64,000 nucleotides of DNA. It comes from Rhodococcus rhodnii (GTDB lineage Bacteria; Actinomycetota; Actinomycetes; Mycobacteriales; Pseudonocardiaceae). Positions 8,851 to 18,800 of this stretch are shown here, one piece after another (the stretch's first letter is position 1; every line of letters starts with the position of its first letter). The notes under the pieces were generated by a model. That model saw only the letters and a list, made by a program, of their open reading frames with translations. It made no database searches and was not told where the DNA came from. The DNA is taken from positions 62,001-126,000 of the forward strand of contig JOAA01000036.1 in the NCBI GenBank assembly GCA_000720375.1, in the 5' to 3' direction. The position numbers and the translations under genes were made by a program.

Positions 8851-10725
8851 GTGCGCAAGACACTGCTGTTGCCAGTGCTGTTAGCCGGGGCGCTGTTAGC
8901 CGGGGTGCTGACCGCACCGCAGCCTGCCTCCGCCGCTCAGCCGTATTTGCACGAACAAGTCGTCTTCAAAGCCTCGCAGGAGCAAGGCTATTGGTGTTTC
9001 CGAATTCCAGCGGTCGTCAAGAGCGCCAGGGGGACGCTGCTGGCGTTCGCCGAGGGACGGGTCCTGAACTGTGGTGACACCGCCGACATCGACGTCGTGT
9101 TGAAACGTTCGACCGACGGTGGCAAGACCTGGCTGCCGCTGCAACTGATCGACGAAGGCAAGGGCGACACGCACGGTAACCCCGTGCCCATTGTGGACAG
9201 CGTCACCGGCCGGATTTTCCTGTTCACCACGTACAACGCGGGTCGCAAGGACGACAAGGCTTGTGACGTCCCGTGCAAGCGGACACCGCACATGCAGTAC
9301 AGCGACGATGACGGCGTGACCTGGTCGGCTCCGGTCGACATGAGCACGCAAGTCAAGCTGCCGCAGTGGGATTACTGGTACGCCAGCGGTCCCGTGCATG
9401 GGATCCAGCTGACCCGCGGCAGGCACGCCGGGCGCCTTGTCTTCGGTGTCTGCGGGGAGACCAGCGACAACGGATCCACCAAGTCGATCGCGAACGACGC
9501 CGCGTTGGTCTACAGCGATGACCACGGCAAGACCTGGCAGGTCGGGGCCGTCGACAGCATCCAGTTCCCGGCCGGTGGCCCGTTCACTCAGAAGCCACAG
9601 GAAATCACGGTCACCGAGCTGGCCGACGGCTCGGTGTACGCGGGTGCGCGTGAGCAGGGCGGGACGGACGTCGGCAACCGCAGCTACGCGATCAGCAAGG
9701 ATGGCGGCGAGTCGTTCAGCACGCCGTTCCAGGCGATCCCTGACCTGGTGACACCGACTGTCCAAGGCGCGGTGCTGCGGCTGCAGCGGTTCGGGCGGCC
9801 GGATCGCATCCTGTTCTCGTCGCCGTCGGACACCGACCGGCGCCGGTGGATGATGATCAGGTCCTCGTACGACCATGGCCGGACCTGGGAGAACGCCGAA
9901 CAAGGCACCCGGATCACCACCGACTGGTCCGGCTACTCCGACCTGGTCCAGATCAGCAGCCCCTGGGCGCGGTCGACCGAGATCGGCCTGCTCTACGAGG
10001 GCGGCCCGGTCGATGCCCGCGACGAGATCCGGTTCGCCCGGTTCAACGAGGACTACCTCGGCTGGCGCAAGCCCACCGGCCCGACCACTCCGGACGTTTC
10101 CAAGACCGACAAAGATGCCTTCGCCTTGGGCAAACCAGCTCTGACTCGCGGCCGGTTCGGGGCAGGAATCGAGCTCGATGGTGTCGATGACTACCTACGG
10201 GTGCCCTATGACCGCGCGCAACTCCCCGGCGATGGCGATCTGACCTTCAGCGCCTGGTTCCGTTATGGCGAAACCAAAGGCGATCAGGCGCTGTTCTGGC
10301 TCGGTGGGATGGGCAACACGGCGCCGCAGCTGTGGCTCCGGGCCGAACCGGCGAACAAGCGATTGGTCGCCAGGATGACCACGCCGAACGGCAGTGCGTC
10401 GATCAACACCACGCAGGCTTACGACGACCAGCAATGGCATCACGTTGTGCTGCAACGCTCCGCAGGTCAGCTGTTGCTCTGGGTCGACGGCATCCAGGTC
10501 GCGTCCGGCCCCGCGGTCGCCGGATCGGTCAGCGAACGGGTCTCGTTCCAGATTCATGTCGGTGAACGGCAGGACTACCTGCAGCGCTTCGACGGCACGC
10601 TCGACGAGGTCCGGTTGTACACGCGGGCGTTGTCACCGGCCGAGCTCGACCGGATCCGAGTGTCCAATGCGGACATCCGGGACCGTCAGGTGCTGCGGCT
10701 GCCCCTCGACAGGATCGGAGGCTGA
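8851..10725 (+). CDS. Secreted exo-sialidase (GH33) with C-terminal LamG-like domain
   Basis: The 624-residue enzyme should cleave terminal sialic acids from glycoconjugates outside the cell. A Sec signal peptide ends near ASA (residue 28). The six-blade propeller shows the FRIP arginine motif (YWCFRIPAVV) and Asp boxes such as STDGGKTW, SDDDGVTW, SDDHGKTW and SYDHGRTW; the aspartate region DTADIDVVLKRS is present. From about residue 420 a concanavalin/laminin-G-like domain follows (GVDDYLRVPYD, LTFSAWFRYG, GTLDEVRLYTRAL), likely carbohydrate binding. Start is GTG 8851 with an AGGA site. It sits directly behind the importer genes. Confidence 0.9.
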   Translation: MRKTLLLPVLLAGALLAGVLTAPQPASAAQPYLHEQVVFKASQEQGYWCFRIPAVVKSARGTLLAFAEGRVLNCGDTADIDVVLKRSTDGGKTWLPLQLIDEGKGDTHGNPVPIVDSVTGRIFLFTTYNAGRKDDKACDVPCKRTPHMQYSDDDGVTWSAPVDMSTQVKLPQWDYWYASGPVHGIQLTRGRHAGRLVFGVCGETSDNGSTKSIANDAALVYSDDHGKTWQVGAVDSIQFPAGGPFTQKPQEITVTELADGSVYAGAREQGGTDVGNRSYAISKDGGESFSTPFQAIPDLVTPTVQGAVLRLQRFGRPDRILFSSPSDTDRRRWMMIRSSYDHGRTWENAEQGTRITTDWSGYSDLVQISSPWARSTEIGLLYEGGPVDARDEIRFARFNEDYLGWRKPTGPTTPDVSKTDKDAFALGKPALTRGRFGAGIELDGVDDYLRVPYDRAQLPGDGDLTFSAWFRYGETKGDQALFWLGGMGNTAPQLWLRAEPANKRLVARMTTPNGSASINTTQAYDDQQWHHVVLQRSAGQLLLWVDGIQVASGPAVAGSVSERVSFQIHVGERQDYLQRFDGTLDEVRLYTRALSPAELDRIRVSNADIRDRQVLRLPLDRIGG

Positions 10726-10730
10726 TCACG

Positions 10731-11882
10731 GTGTTACGTCCGATCGTCCTGTCCCTGATCGCGCTCGCGGCCCTGGCGCAGCCCGCGGCGGCCTCGCCAC
10801 GCCCCGGCTGCACGTCCGTGCCGTACACCTCCGGGACCGAGGGGTATCACACGTTCCGGATCCCGGCAGTTGTTCGTGCCCAGTCCGGTGCGGTGCTGGC
10901 CTTCGCCGAAGGCCGGGTCGAATCCGCCGGTGACACGGGTGCGATCCATGTCGTTCTGAAGCGTTCGTACGACGGCGGTTGCACGTGGGGTCCGATGTCG
11001 GTGGTGTCGACCAACGGCAACGCCACCGCGGGCAACCCTGCGCCGGTCGTGCTGGCCAACGGCGACATTGTCCTGTTGACCACACGCAACGGCCGGGTCA
11101 CCGAGAAGGAGATCATGTCCGGTGCGGCGTCCGCTGAGGACTCTCGCCGGGTGTTCGTCCAGCGCAGCAAGGACAACGGGCGCACGTGGACAGCGGCTCG
11201 GGAGATCACGTCGGTTGCCAAGAAAGCGGATTGGCGGTGGTACGCGACCGGCCCAGGACACGCGATCGTCCTGCGCAACGGGCGTATTGTCGTGCCGGCC
11301 AACCATTCCAGTGCGCCACCGGCCGGTTCGGCCGACATCGGGACCGAGCCGAAGTACTACGGCGGCCACTCACTGATCAGTGACGACGGCGGCCGCACGT
11401 GGCAGATCGGCTTCTCCGAGGACCGAGTGAACACCGAAGTCGCGTCCAACGAGACCACGGTCGCCCAACTACCCGATGGCAGGCTTTACTTCAACAGCCG
11501 CAACCAAGGCTCACTCGGCGGCCGCGTTGACGCGATCAGCAATGACGGCGGCAGGACACTCGTCGCGCCGTACCGTCCACAGACGACACTCACGATTCCG
11601 AAGGTGCAAGCCAGCGTCCTGCAGACGGTCCACCCTGGATTGCTCCTGTTCTCCGGTCCATCGGATGCCGTCAGCCGCAAGGCGATGGCCATCCGCGTCA
11701 GCGCCGACAATGGACAGTCCTGGCAGCAGGCCCACGTGGTCTCGACAGACCCAGCGGCCTATTCCGACCTCGTACAGCTCGGCAAATCCGTTGGCCTGCT
11801 TTATGAAACGGGTTCCGCCGGGCCGTACGAGACGATCAGGTTCACTCAGATCCCATTGCGCTCGCTGAAGGAGAAGCCTTGA
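10731..11882 (+). CDS. Secreted exo-sialidase (GH33), single-domain
   Basis: A second, shorter sialidase of 383 residues follows the first after 5 bases. The N-terminal signal peptide ends near residue 21 (AAA-S). It has the YHTFRIPAVV motif, LAFAEGR, and Asp boxes SYDGGCTW, SKDNGRTW, SDDGGRTW and SADNGQSW; there is no lectin-like extension. Two paralogues in one operon may differ in linkage preference or in access to polymeric versus soluble substrates. Its stop overlaps the TTG start of the lyase gene. Confidence 0.9.
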   Translation: MLRPIVLSLIALAALAQPAAASPRPGCTSVPYTSGTEGYHTFRIPAVVRAQSGAVLAFAEGRVESAGDTGAIHVVLKRSYDGGCTWGPMSVVSTNGNATAGNPAPVVLANGDIVLLTTRNGRVTEKEIMSGAASAEDSRRVFVQRSKDNGRTWTAAREITSVAKKADWRWYATGPGHAIVLRNGRIVVPANHSSAPPAGSADIGTEPKYYGGHSLISDDGGRTWQIGFSEDRVNTEVASNETTVAQLPDGRLYFNSRNQGSLGGRVDAISNDGGRTLVAPYRPQTTLTIPKVQASVLQTVHPGLLLFSGPSDAVSRKAMAIRVSADNGQSWQQAHVVSTDPAAYSDLVQLGKSVGLLYETGSAGPYETIRFTQIPLRSLKEKP

Positions 11883-12790
11883 CTCAGCTCAACGGTGGCA
11901 TCGTTCCGCCCGTCTGCACCCCGCTGACGCCGGAACGAGAACTGGACGTCGCGTCGCTGGAACGGCTGGCCGCGTATCTGATCGAGGCGGGCATGCACGG
12001 CCTGTTCGTGACCGGGTCGACCGGCGAGGTCGCCTACCTGCCGGATGACATGCGGCGGCAGGCCCTCGAAGTGGTCGCGGGCGTTGCGGCAGGCCAGGTT
12101 CCGGTGCTCGCCGGTGTCATCGACACCACGACGCCGCGGGTGATCGAGCACGCCCGAGTGGCCAAGGCGGCCGGTGCGGACGCGTTGGTCGCGACGGCTC
12201 CGTTCTACATTCCGACGCACCCTTCGGAGTTCCCTGGGCATTTCCGGGACATCCGGGCGGCGGTCGACCTGCCGCTGGTCGCGTACGACATCCCGGTTTC
12301 GGTGGGCCACAAGCTGCCCACCGATGTCGTTGTCGAGCTCGCGGCGGACAAGACGTTGGCCGGGTTGAAGGATTCGAGCGGTGATCTTGACGGGCTGCGC
12401 GCGGTCCTGGAGAGCACCCCGTCGGATTTCCAGTGCTTCTCCGGTTCGGAGACCAACGCCGACCTTTGCCTCTTCATTGGCACGCACGGCCTCGTACCGG
12501 GCATCGGCAACGTCGACCCGCATGGATACGTCTGGCTCTACGACGCGGCCATGCGCCAGGACTGGGATGCCGCGCGGGCCGAACAGGCCCGGCTGCGGCG
12601 ACTGTTCCAGCTGATCCATGTCGGTGACGGGCGGATCGGCCGGTATTCGTCGGCGATCGGTGCGTTCAAGGAAGGTTTGGTGCTGCGTGGCGTGATCGCC
12701 AACGCGACCACGAGCAAGCCGATGATCCCGCTGAACGATGCCGAACGCGCGGCCGTGCGCAAGCACCTCGACGAGGCCGGGCTCTTGTGA
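11879..12790 (+). CDS. nanA: N-acetylneuraminate lyase / DapA-family aldolase
   Basis: This 303-residue TIM-barrel class I aldolase should split sialic acid into N-acetylmannosamine and pyruvate in the cytosol. Schiff-base Lys164 (AGLKDSSGD) and Tyr136 (VAYDIPVS) sit at nearly the same positions as in E. coli NanA. The substrate loop reads GSTGE, the form usual in N-acetylneuraminate lyases, whereas dihydrodipicolinate synthases usually have GTTGE. Operon position behind two sialidases supports the lyase role. The TTG start at 11879 overlaps the upstream TGA and has a GGAG site. No nanK, nanE, nagA or nagB is adjacent, so later steps must be encoded elsewhere. Confidence 0.8.
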   Translation: MTQLNGGIVPPVCTPLTPERELDVASLERLAAYLIEAGMHGLFVTGSTGEVAYLPDDMRRQALEVVAGVAAGQVPVLAGVIDTTTPRVIEHARVAKAAGADALVATAPFYIPTHPSEFPGHFRDIRAAVDLPLVAYDIPVSVGHKLPTDVVVELAADKTLAGLKDSSGDLDGLRAVLESTPSDFQCFSGSETNADLCLFIGTHGLVPGIGNVDPHGYVWLYDAAMRQDWDAARAEQARLRRLFQLIHVGDGRIGRYSSAIGAFKEGLVLRGVIANATTSKPMIPLNDAERAAVRKHLDEAGLL

Positions 12791-13464
12791 CGGCTGGACT
12801 GGGCCAGGCGATCCGCGACGAGATCACCGGGTTGATCCTGTCGCGGGGCCTGCGGCCGGGCGATCCGCTGCCCACCGAGTCCGAGCTGGTCGAGACGTTC
12901 GGGGTGAGCCGCAACTCGATCCGTGAGGCGCTGAAAGCGTTGCAGGCACTCGACATCGTCGAGATCCGGCACGGCCACGGCACGTACGTCGGCAATCTGT
13001 CGCTGGCGCACTTCGCCGACGGGCTGACGTTCCGTGCCCTGCAGGTGCGGTCGATGGCGGAGATCGTGGAGGTCCGGGAGGCGCTCGAGAACGCGCTGAT
13101 CCGCCGGGTCGCCGCCATCGTCCCGGATGCTGACCTGGTCGCGCTGGACGACGTCACCCACAAGATGGACGAGCGCGCCAAAGCGGGTGGCACCTTCGCC
13201 GACGAGGACAGGGAGTTTCACGAACTGCTGTACCGCTCGCTGGACAATTCCCTGGTCACGCAGCTGTTGCGGGCTTTCTGGGACGTGTACCACCGGGTCG
13301 GGCACAGCCTGGGTGTGACGGATCCGGATCCGGTGCAGACGGTTCGGCGGCATCGCGCGATCGTCGAGGCGTTGCGTGACCGCGATGTCGATCGGGCCGA
13401 ACGGGCGATGACCGAGCACTTCCGGAATCTCGACTCCCGGGTGGCCCAGATCCGGTCGGGGTGA
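12787..13464 (+). CDS. GntR-family (FCD) regulator of the sialic acid operon
   Basis: The 225-residue protein has an N-terminal winged helix (PLPTESELVETFGVSRNSIREALKAL split around residues 29-55, followed by the HGHGTYVG wing) and a C-terminal all-helical FCD ligand domain with histidines expected for metal or acid binding. The GTG start overlaps the lyase stop as GTGA, so it is the last gene of the operon. By position it likely acts as a NanR-like repressor relieved by sialic acid or its catabolite; a palindrome near the operon promoter at 3323-3330 is a candidate site. Confidence 0.82.
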   Translation: MTAGLGQAIRDEITGLILSRGLRPGDPLPTESELVETFGVSRNSIREALKALQALDIVEIRHGHGTYVGNLSLAHFADGLTFRALQVRSMAEIVEVREALENALIRRVAAIVPDADLVALDDVTHKMDERAKAGGTFADEDREFHELLYRSLDNSLVTQLLRAFWDVYHRVGHSLGVTDPDPVQTVRRHRAIVEALRDRDVDRAERAMTEHFRNLDSRVAQIRSG

Positions 13465-13513
13465 CGTCCGAAAATCGCCAGCCCGGTGCCCGTGATGCTG
13501 GTGGAGTGGAGGT

Positions 13514-14155
13514 ATGCCGCATCGCAACCGGGTCACCCCCGCCGGGGATCTGATCGCCACCCCGTACCGCGGGACCATGTACGGCAATCGGGGCGTCCTG
13601 CACAACGACAACCTGGTCATCGTCCGGCGTCATCAGGTCCGGCGCTGGCTCGTGTGCGTGCTGGAGTTCCGCGGCCGTCAGCGCAAGATTCTGCAGCCGC
13701 GCCGTTACACCGAGCTCTTCTTCCACGACGAGGCCGTCGCCCTGGCCGCCGGGCATCGTCCGTGCGCCGAGTGCAGGCATCGTGACTACCTGGCTTTCCG
13801 GGCGGCTTGGACCGCCGGGCTTGGCCTGCCGCAGCCACCCAGTGCCGATTCGATGGACTTGGTCCTGCATTCCGAACGCAGACTGGTCGACGGCGTGCGC
13901 ATGACGCACAAGGCGTTGCTCGAAGAACTCCCGGACGGAGTTTTCATTCTGTGGCGCAATGGCTATTGGTTGGCGCATGGACGGAAACTTCACCGGTGGA
14001 CGCCCGCGGGTTACGCCGAACGGGAGGACCTGGTCGGCGGACCGGTTGACGTGCTGACCCCTTTGTCCACTGTAGTCGCACTTCAGGCGGGTTATCGCCC
14101 CATTGTCGCCTTGCGTCCAGCTGGCTGCGCGCCTTCATCGAGCACCCCGGTTTGA
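13514..14155 (+). CDS. Conserved hypothetical protein with CxxC motif, 213 aa
   Basis: This soluble protein has a central GHRPCAECRHRDYLAFRAAW segment whose CAEC pair and preceding histidines suggest a metal site, reminiscent of the Ada-type zinc knuckle but without enough similarity for me to claim it. A tryptophan-rich segment, WRNGYWLAHG, follows. No signal peptide or membrane span is seen. The ATG at 13514 has an upstream GGAGTGGAGG site. Proteins of this shape recur in actinobacteria as uncharacterised. It is not coupled to its neighbours. Confidence 0.65.
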   Translation: MPHRNRVTPAGDLIATPYRGTMYGNRGVLHNDNLVIVRRHQVRRWLVCVLEFRGRQRKILQPRRYTELFFHDEAVALAAGHRPCAECRHRDYLAFRAAWTAGLGLPQPPSADSMDLVLHSERRLVDGVRMTHKALLEELPDGVFILWRNGYWLAHGRKLHRWTPAGYAEREDLVGGPVDVLTPLSTVVALQAGYRPIVALRPAGCAPSSSTPV

Positions 14156-14226
14156 ACCTCTGCCCGGATGCCGTCGGCTGTCACCGTCGGTAACGTCCTA
14201 CCTGGACATAAATCCAGGGAGGCGAA

Positions 14227-15897
14227 ATGGGATTCAAGGCAGTCGGCGTAACCGCCACGGTGATCCTGGTGATGAGCGGAATGCCGGCCGGTGCGGCGGA
14301 GCCTGCGTTGCGTGGCGACACGATCTTCTTGCCCAATGTGGATGACGACTCGCGCCGATGTCCGGTCTCACCCACTGATCTGGACGCGTTGGGCCCAGAG
14401 GTCGACGCGAAACTGGCTTCCTGCAACGACGCCGGCGATGACAAGGTGAACGGCCGGCAGGACGAGGCCGATCTCGCGAGGCTCACCACGAGCAGGGCGA
14501 GCGGGCGGTCCGGGAAGATCACTGTGGACAGTCAGGCGCGGGTTTTCGTTCGGCGCGGCGGCGTTTTCGACGCCGATACCCGCCTTTCCGAGGCCGAGTT
14601 GCGGCAAGGTGTGGAGCTGGGCGTCGAGGGGCGCGGCATCATCCGTGATCCGGTCGAGTGGGACGGCTGGGTGACAGTCACGTTCACTGTCGATGGCCAG
14701 GTGAAGGCACGGCACCGGATGCGGGTCGCCCCGCTGGTGCTGCAGAACGACCTCCAGCCGGCGACGAAGGTCTTCGCGGCCTCCCCCAACCTTGGCAACG
14801 GGCTGGGCGGAGCGTCCCCACTCGCTGCGGAGTTTCCCAGCGAGTGGGAGAAGTTCAGCACTCCACTGACCCAGGAAGCGGACACCCAGTTCATCCAGGG
14901 CACCCCGAACTGGTGGAAAGACGTGTGGTGGCAGGACCTGTTCGAACCCGCCACGGCAAGCATGCCGGCCAAGCACGGCATCCAGACCATGCGGGTGGCC
15001 ATCCGGTCGGCGAACATCTGGCAGGTGTCCGGCGCACACGGCAACCTTGTGCCGACTCCGCGCCCGTCGGGTCGCTTGCTGTTCCGCGACTTGCGTGGGC
15101 CGGATGTGGGTGTCGTTCAGCAGTACACGGTCGAGGATCGGCCATTCATCACCGACTTGCGCAGTGCCACCGGCAACATCGAGTCATTGCCGCCGTATGA
15201 CGGATACCCGCAGGGGCGCATGGTGTACGGCACCGGCAAGTCGATGCAGCCCGACGTCACGTTCATCACCATGCTGACCGCGCAAGGACAACAACCGCCC
15301 GTGGTGGTCGACACGTCATGGCTCGTCGTCGGGCATGCTGACGAGACCATGCATGTGATGCGCGCCAACAACTCCCGTGGCTGGACGTTGATGGTCGCCG
15401 ATCCCCGCCTGGCCGTCAGCCTGCTCAAGGATGCGCCTCGCGAGACCAGGCTGTTCGAGAAAACCTCGACGCAGTACAAGCCTTCCGTGGGCGAACTGGT
15501 GGACAACGCGGAATTCCTCGCCGGCAACGAGGAAGCCGCGCGGCACATCGACGAGCAGGTCAAGATCATGCTCGCGGAGACCGGGTTGCGCGCGGACGAG
15601 CTCATCCGCGTGCCGGTGTTGTTCCGGAAGGCGCCGCTGTTCATGGCGTTCACCCCGGGCATCCCGAACGGGCTGTCGGTGACCGACCGCGTCTTCGCGG
15701 CACCCGACCCGCACGGCCCGGTCGTCGGCGGGCAGGACGTCTTCCGGCAGGCCACGGAACGCGCGGTGGCTGCGTCCGGCATCCGAATCCGCTGGATCGA
15801 CAGCTACCTCTGGGCACATATCGGCGGCGGCGAAGTGCACTGCACCACCAACGCCTGGCGGGACACCGGGTCCATGCTCCCGTGGTGGATGTCCTAG
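14227..15897 (+). CDS. Secreted protein-arginine deiminase (PAD family)
   Basis: The 556-residue product starts with a signal peptide (cleavage near AGA-AEP). The C-terminal domain carries the PAD catalytic set: Asp237 in WWQDLF (matching the WIQDE of animal PADs), His370 and Asp372 in GHADE, and nucleophile Cys539 in GGEVHCTTN. An N-terminal Asp-rich segment (NVDDDSRRC, NDAGDDKVNGRQDEADL) resembles the calcium-binding middle domain. The enzyme would convert peptidyl arginine to citrulline outside the cell. Start ATG has a GGAGGCG site. Its TAG stop overlaps the stop of the CHAT gene in the shared sequence CTAG, so the genes are convergent with no terminator between them. Confidence 0.85.
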   Translation: MGFKAVGVTATVILVMSGMPAGAAEPALRGDTIFLPNVDDDSRRCPVSPTDLDALGPEVDAKLASCNDAGDDKVNGRQDEADLARLTTSRASGRSGKITVDSQARVFVRRGGVFDADTRLSEAELRQGVELGVEGRGIIRDPVEWDGWVTVTFTVDGQVKARHRMRVAPLVLQNDLQPATKVFAASPNLGNGLGGASPLAAEFPSEWEKFSTPLTQEADTQFIQGTPNWWKDVWWQDLFEPATASMPAKHGIQTMRVAIRSANIWQVSGAHGNLVPTPRPSGRLLFRDLRGPDVGVVQQYTVEDRPFITDLRSATGNIESLPPYDGYPQGRMVYGTGKSMQPDVTFITMLTAQGQQPPVVVDTSWLVVGHADETMHVMRANNSRGWTLMVADPRLAVSLLKDAPRETRLFEKTSTQYKPSVGELVDNAEFLAGNEEAARHIDEQVKIMLAETGLRADELIRVPVLFRKAPLFMAFTPGIPNGLSVTDRVFAAPDPHGPVVGGQDVFRQATERAVAASGIRIRWIDSYLWAHIGGGEVHCTTNAWRDTGSMLPWWMS

Positions 15898-18800
15898 GCC
15901 ACCTCCGGGAGCCGGTCGGCAAGTCGGCTCACGAGGTCCGACCGCGTGTCGTTCAGTTCCAGTGATCGGCCGTGGGATTGGGCGGCCCGCAAGGCGACCC
16001 GCAACCGCGCTCTGTCGTGAGTGGACAGTTGTTCGAGCATCTCGTCCGCGGCTTCCAGAGCAAGCAGTTGTTCCATCGGGCTGCGCGGTTCGGTGATGCC
16101 GTCGATCACGATGTCCGGGGTGCCCAGGTCGGGACGGGCCTTGGTGATCACGAGGGCGATCAGCCTGCGGCCGTCGTCGCCGGTGTTCCACAGCGCTCGG
16201 GGTTCGTCGGAGGTGAACCTGCGGCGGCGCGCCAGCGCTCCCACCCGTGCGTCCAGTTTCCTGAACTCGGCCTCGTCGATACGGCCAAGTTGTTGCAGGC
16301 AAAGGCGTTTGTACGCGCTGTGCAAGGATTCCGGGTTCTCGTACCGCTCGACGCCGACCTTCTTGATCTTACGGGCGGTCCGCAGGCGTTCCAGCAACGG
16401 CACGACAAGGTCAGCCTTCATACCGGTCTCCGCCAACAAGGCGTCCAGCTCCAACGGTCCCCATTCCAGTGCGTCGAGCAGCAACTGCGCCCGCACATGG
16501 AACAACGCCGCTTCCAGGTCGAGCTTCCCGTCGGATGCCGTCTCGACGAGCACCTGGCGGACATCCTGTGCCTTGAGGCTGCGGTCGGTCGCCCACACCA
16601 GGATCGCCGCTTCGAGCACCGTCTGGAAACCATCGGCGGCAAGCGGGGCACCGCCGACCGTGAGCACGTCCCGGCTGACCTCGATGACCAGCCGGTTCTG
16701 GGTGGCCGCGCGCTCGACGATCTCGTTCCACTGCGCCGACGCCCCGAAGTCGTAGTCGACCAGGATCACGTTGGCGCCCGCGTCGAGCACCTGGTTGACC
16801 CATGCGATCACGTCGTCGGCCAACGGTGTCGGCGAGTCGTAGAAAGGCGTCCGGATCACCAGCAACTCGGCCAACGACAGCGATCGATCCGAATTGGACA
16901 TTCCAGCCATCCGGCCGGCCACATGGTTTTCCGCCGCCGCACGGGTCATCCGTTCGACGAACTGCTCCGCCTTGCGGACGCTGTGCGGCCCGGCCATCGC
17001 GACCCGCACGACATGCGGACTGACCGGGCTTTCCATGTCCGGCACGGCGCTGTCGCCGAACAGGGGTGGCGCGGCTTCCGGCCCGGTCGCGGTGACCGAG
17101 CCCGCGATCTGCCGGACCAGGTCGGGCACCTCGTCGGTGATGCCACGGTCCATGATCTCCTCGGCCAGCCGCTCCCACTGCTCCAGGTGCGGGAGTTTGG
17201 CGTAGTACCCGCACAGTTCGGCCTTCTTGATCCGGGTCAGCACCGGCAGGTTGCGGCGGATCCACTGCCAGACCTCGTCCCACGACAACGCTTGCAGCCG
17301 GATCGTCCGGGCTTCACCGGGTCCGAGCGGTGCGGTGAGCACGCTCAGCTCGTCCGTGGCGATGACCGCGAGCCGGGCCGTGCCGCGGCGCATGGTGATC
17401 AGGCCGAGCGCATGCGCCAGCCGTTCGCTGGCCCCGGTCGGCCGTCGCAACAGGTCGCCGTCGTCGATGACCAGCGCGAACGGCACCCTGGCGAGGTCTT
17501 CGAGCAGACGTTCCCACCACGCGTCGGAGTCCAGTTCGCCCTGCCGCGCCGGGGTGACGTACCCGCTCGCGTCGATCCGCTCGGCGACCACTTTGGCCAG
17601 CTCCAGCACCGGGTCCTCGGCGCTGAGCAAGCGTTTGGCACTGATGAACAGGCTCGCGATGCCCTCGTCCAGCTCCTCGATCGCCCGGTCCAGCAGCGAG
17701 GTCTTGCCGGTCTCCGGCGGACCGATGACCACGAGCAGCCGGGACGACGTGTGCCCGGACAGCATGTCCACGGCCTCCCGGATCTGGCTCAACCGGGCGA
17801 TGAACCGCAGTTCCCGTTGCCGGATACCGAGTTTCAGCGCCAGGTGACGGCGAGGAGGCGGTGGCGTCGCTTGCGCGGCCGGGTTCATCAACTGCCCCGG
17901 CTCGCTGCCGCCGACGAACAGGCTTGGCACGGCCCAGTTCAGCAGGCGGGCTCCGTCGTCGGCGATCGCGTGCCGGGCGAGCCGCAACGCCTGGGCGACG
18001 GTCTGGCCGCCGGTGAGGGCCTCGTAGAAGAACTTGGTGAAGATCCGTTCCGTGCCGAACGGCAGCACGGCCTGCATTCCCACGACCATCGGGCACGCAT
18101 CCCGCACGCAGACGTCCGCTGTGGAGTACCTGTCCGGCGCGTCGTGCGCGCCCGCGGGCGCTCGTGCCGTCTCGCATCCGGCGAACACCGCGAGCCGCAG
18201 GTCGGGCATCTGTTGGAGCAGCATCGCGAAGTCCTGGCTACGCACCAGCAATCCGCGGCCGCCGCGTTGTTGCAGCCTGAGGCCGTACGGATTGGCGTGT
18301 CCGAGGTAGTGCACGACGTGGAAGCCACGGCGTTCGGCGCACATCCGTTCACGCAGCCGCTCGATGGTCGGCCGGTCCTCGACGACCACGTTCAGCAGGC
18401 CGCGGTCGACCAGCGGCTGCAATGTGCTGAGCAGGCTGCGTTTCTCGGCCCACAGGTCGAACGGGGTCTCGGTCTCGTTCGGATCGGCGATCAGCGGGCT
18501 GGACATCACCAGCAGCACGTTCAGCGGCGGATCGACCGTGGCCTCGCGCACCGGATACGTCCGCGACCGGCCGGCCCTGACCAAGTGCACGTCCCGTGCC
18601 ATGGTCAGGAAACGGTTTGGTTGCTGAGGATCGGGCATCAGCTCCCACGGCCAGGCACTGACCTCCTGCGGCGCCGCGAGGACCCGGACGAGCAGCTGCA
18701 CGCCGTCGGCCGCCGCGACTCCACGGGTCTGGGCGAGCAGGTTGGCGATGGCGGGCTCGCCGAAGACGAGGTCGTGCAGCACCTGCCCGACTTCCAGGGC

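Noticed and set aside
11879..12790. Calling the aldolase dihydrodipicolinate synthase (dapA)
   Set aside because: The GSTGE loop, residue positions and the operon with two sialidases favour N-acetylneuraminate lyase.
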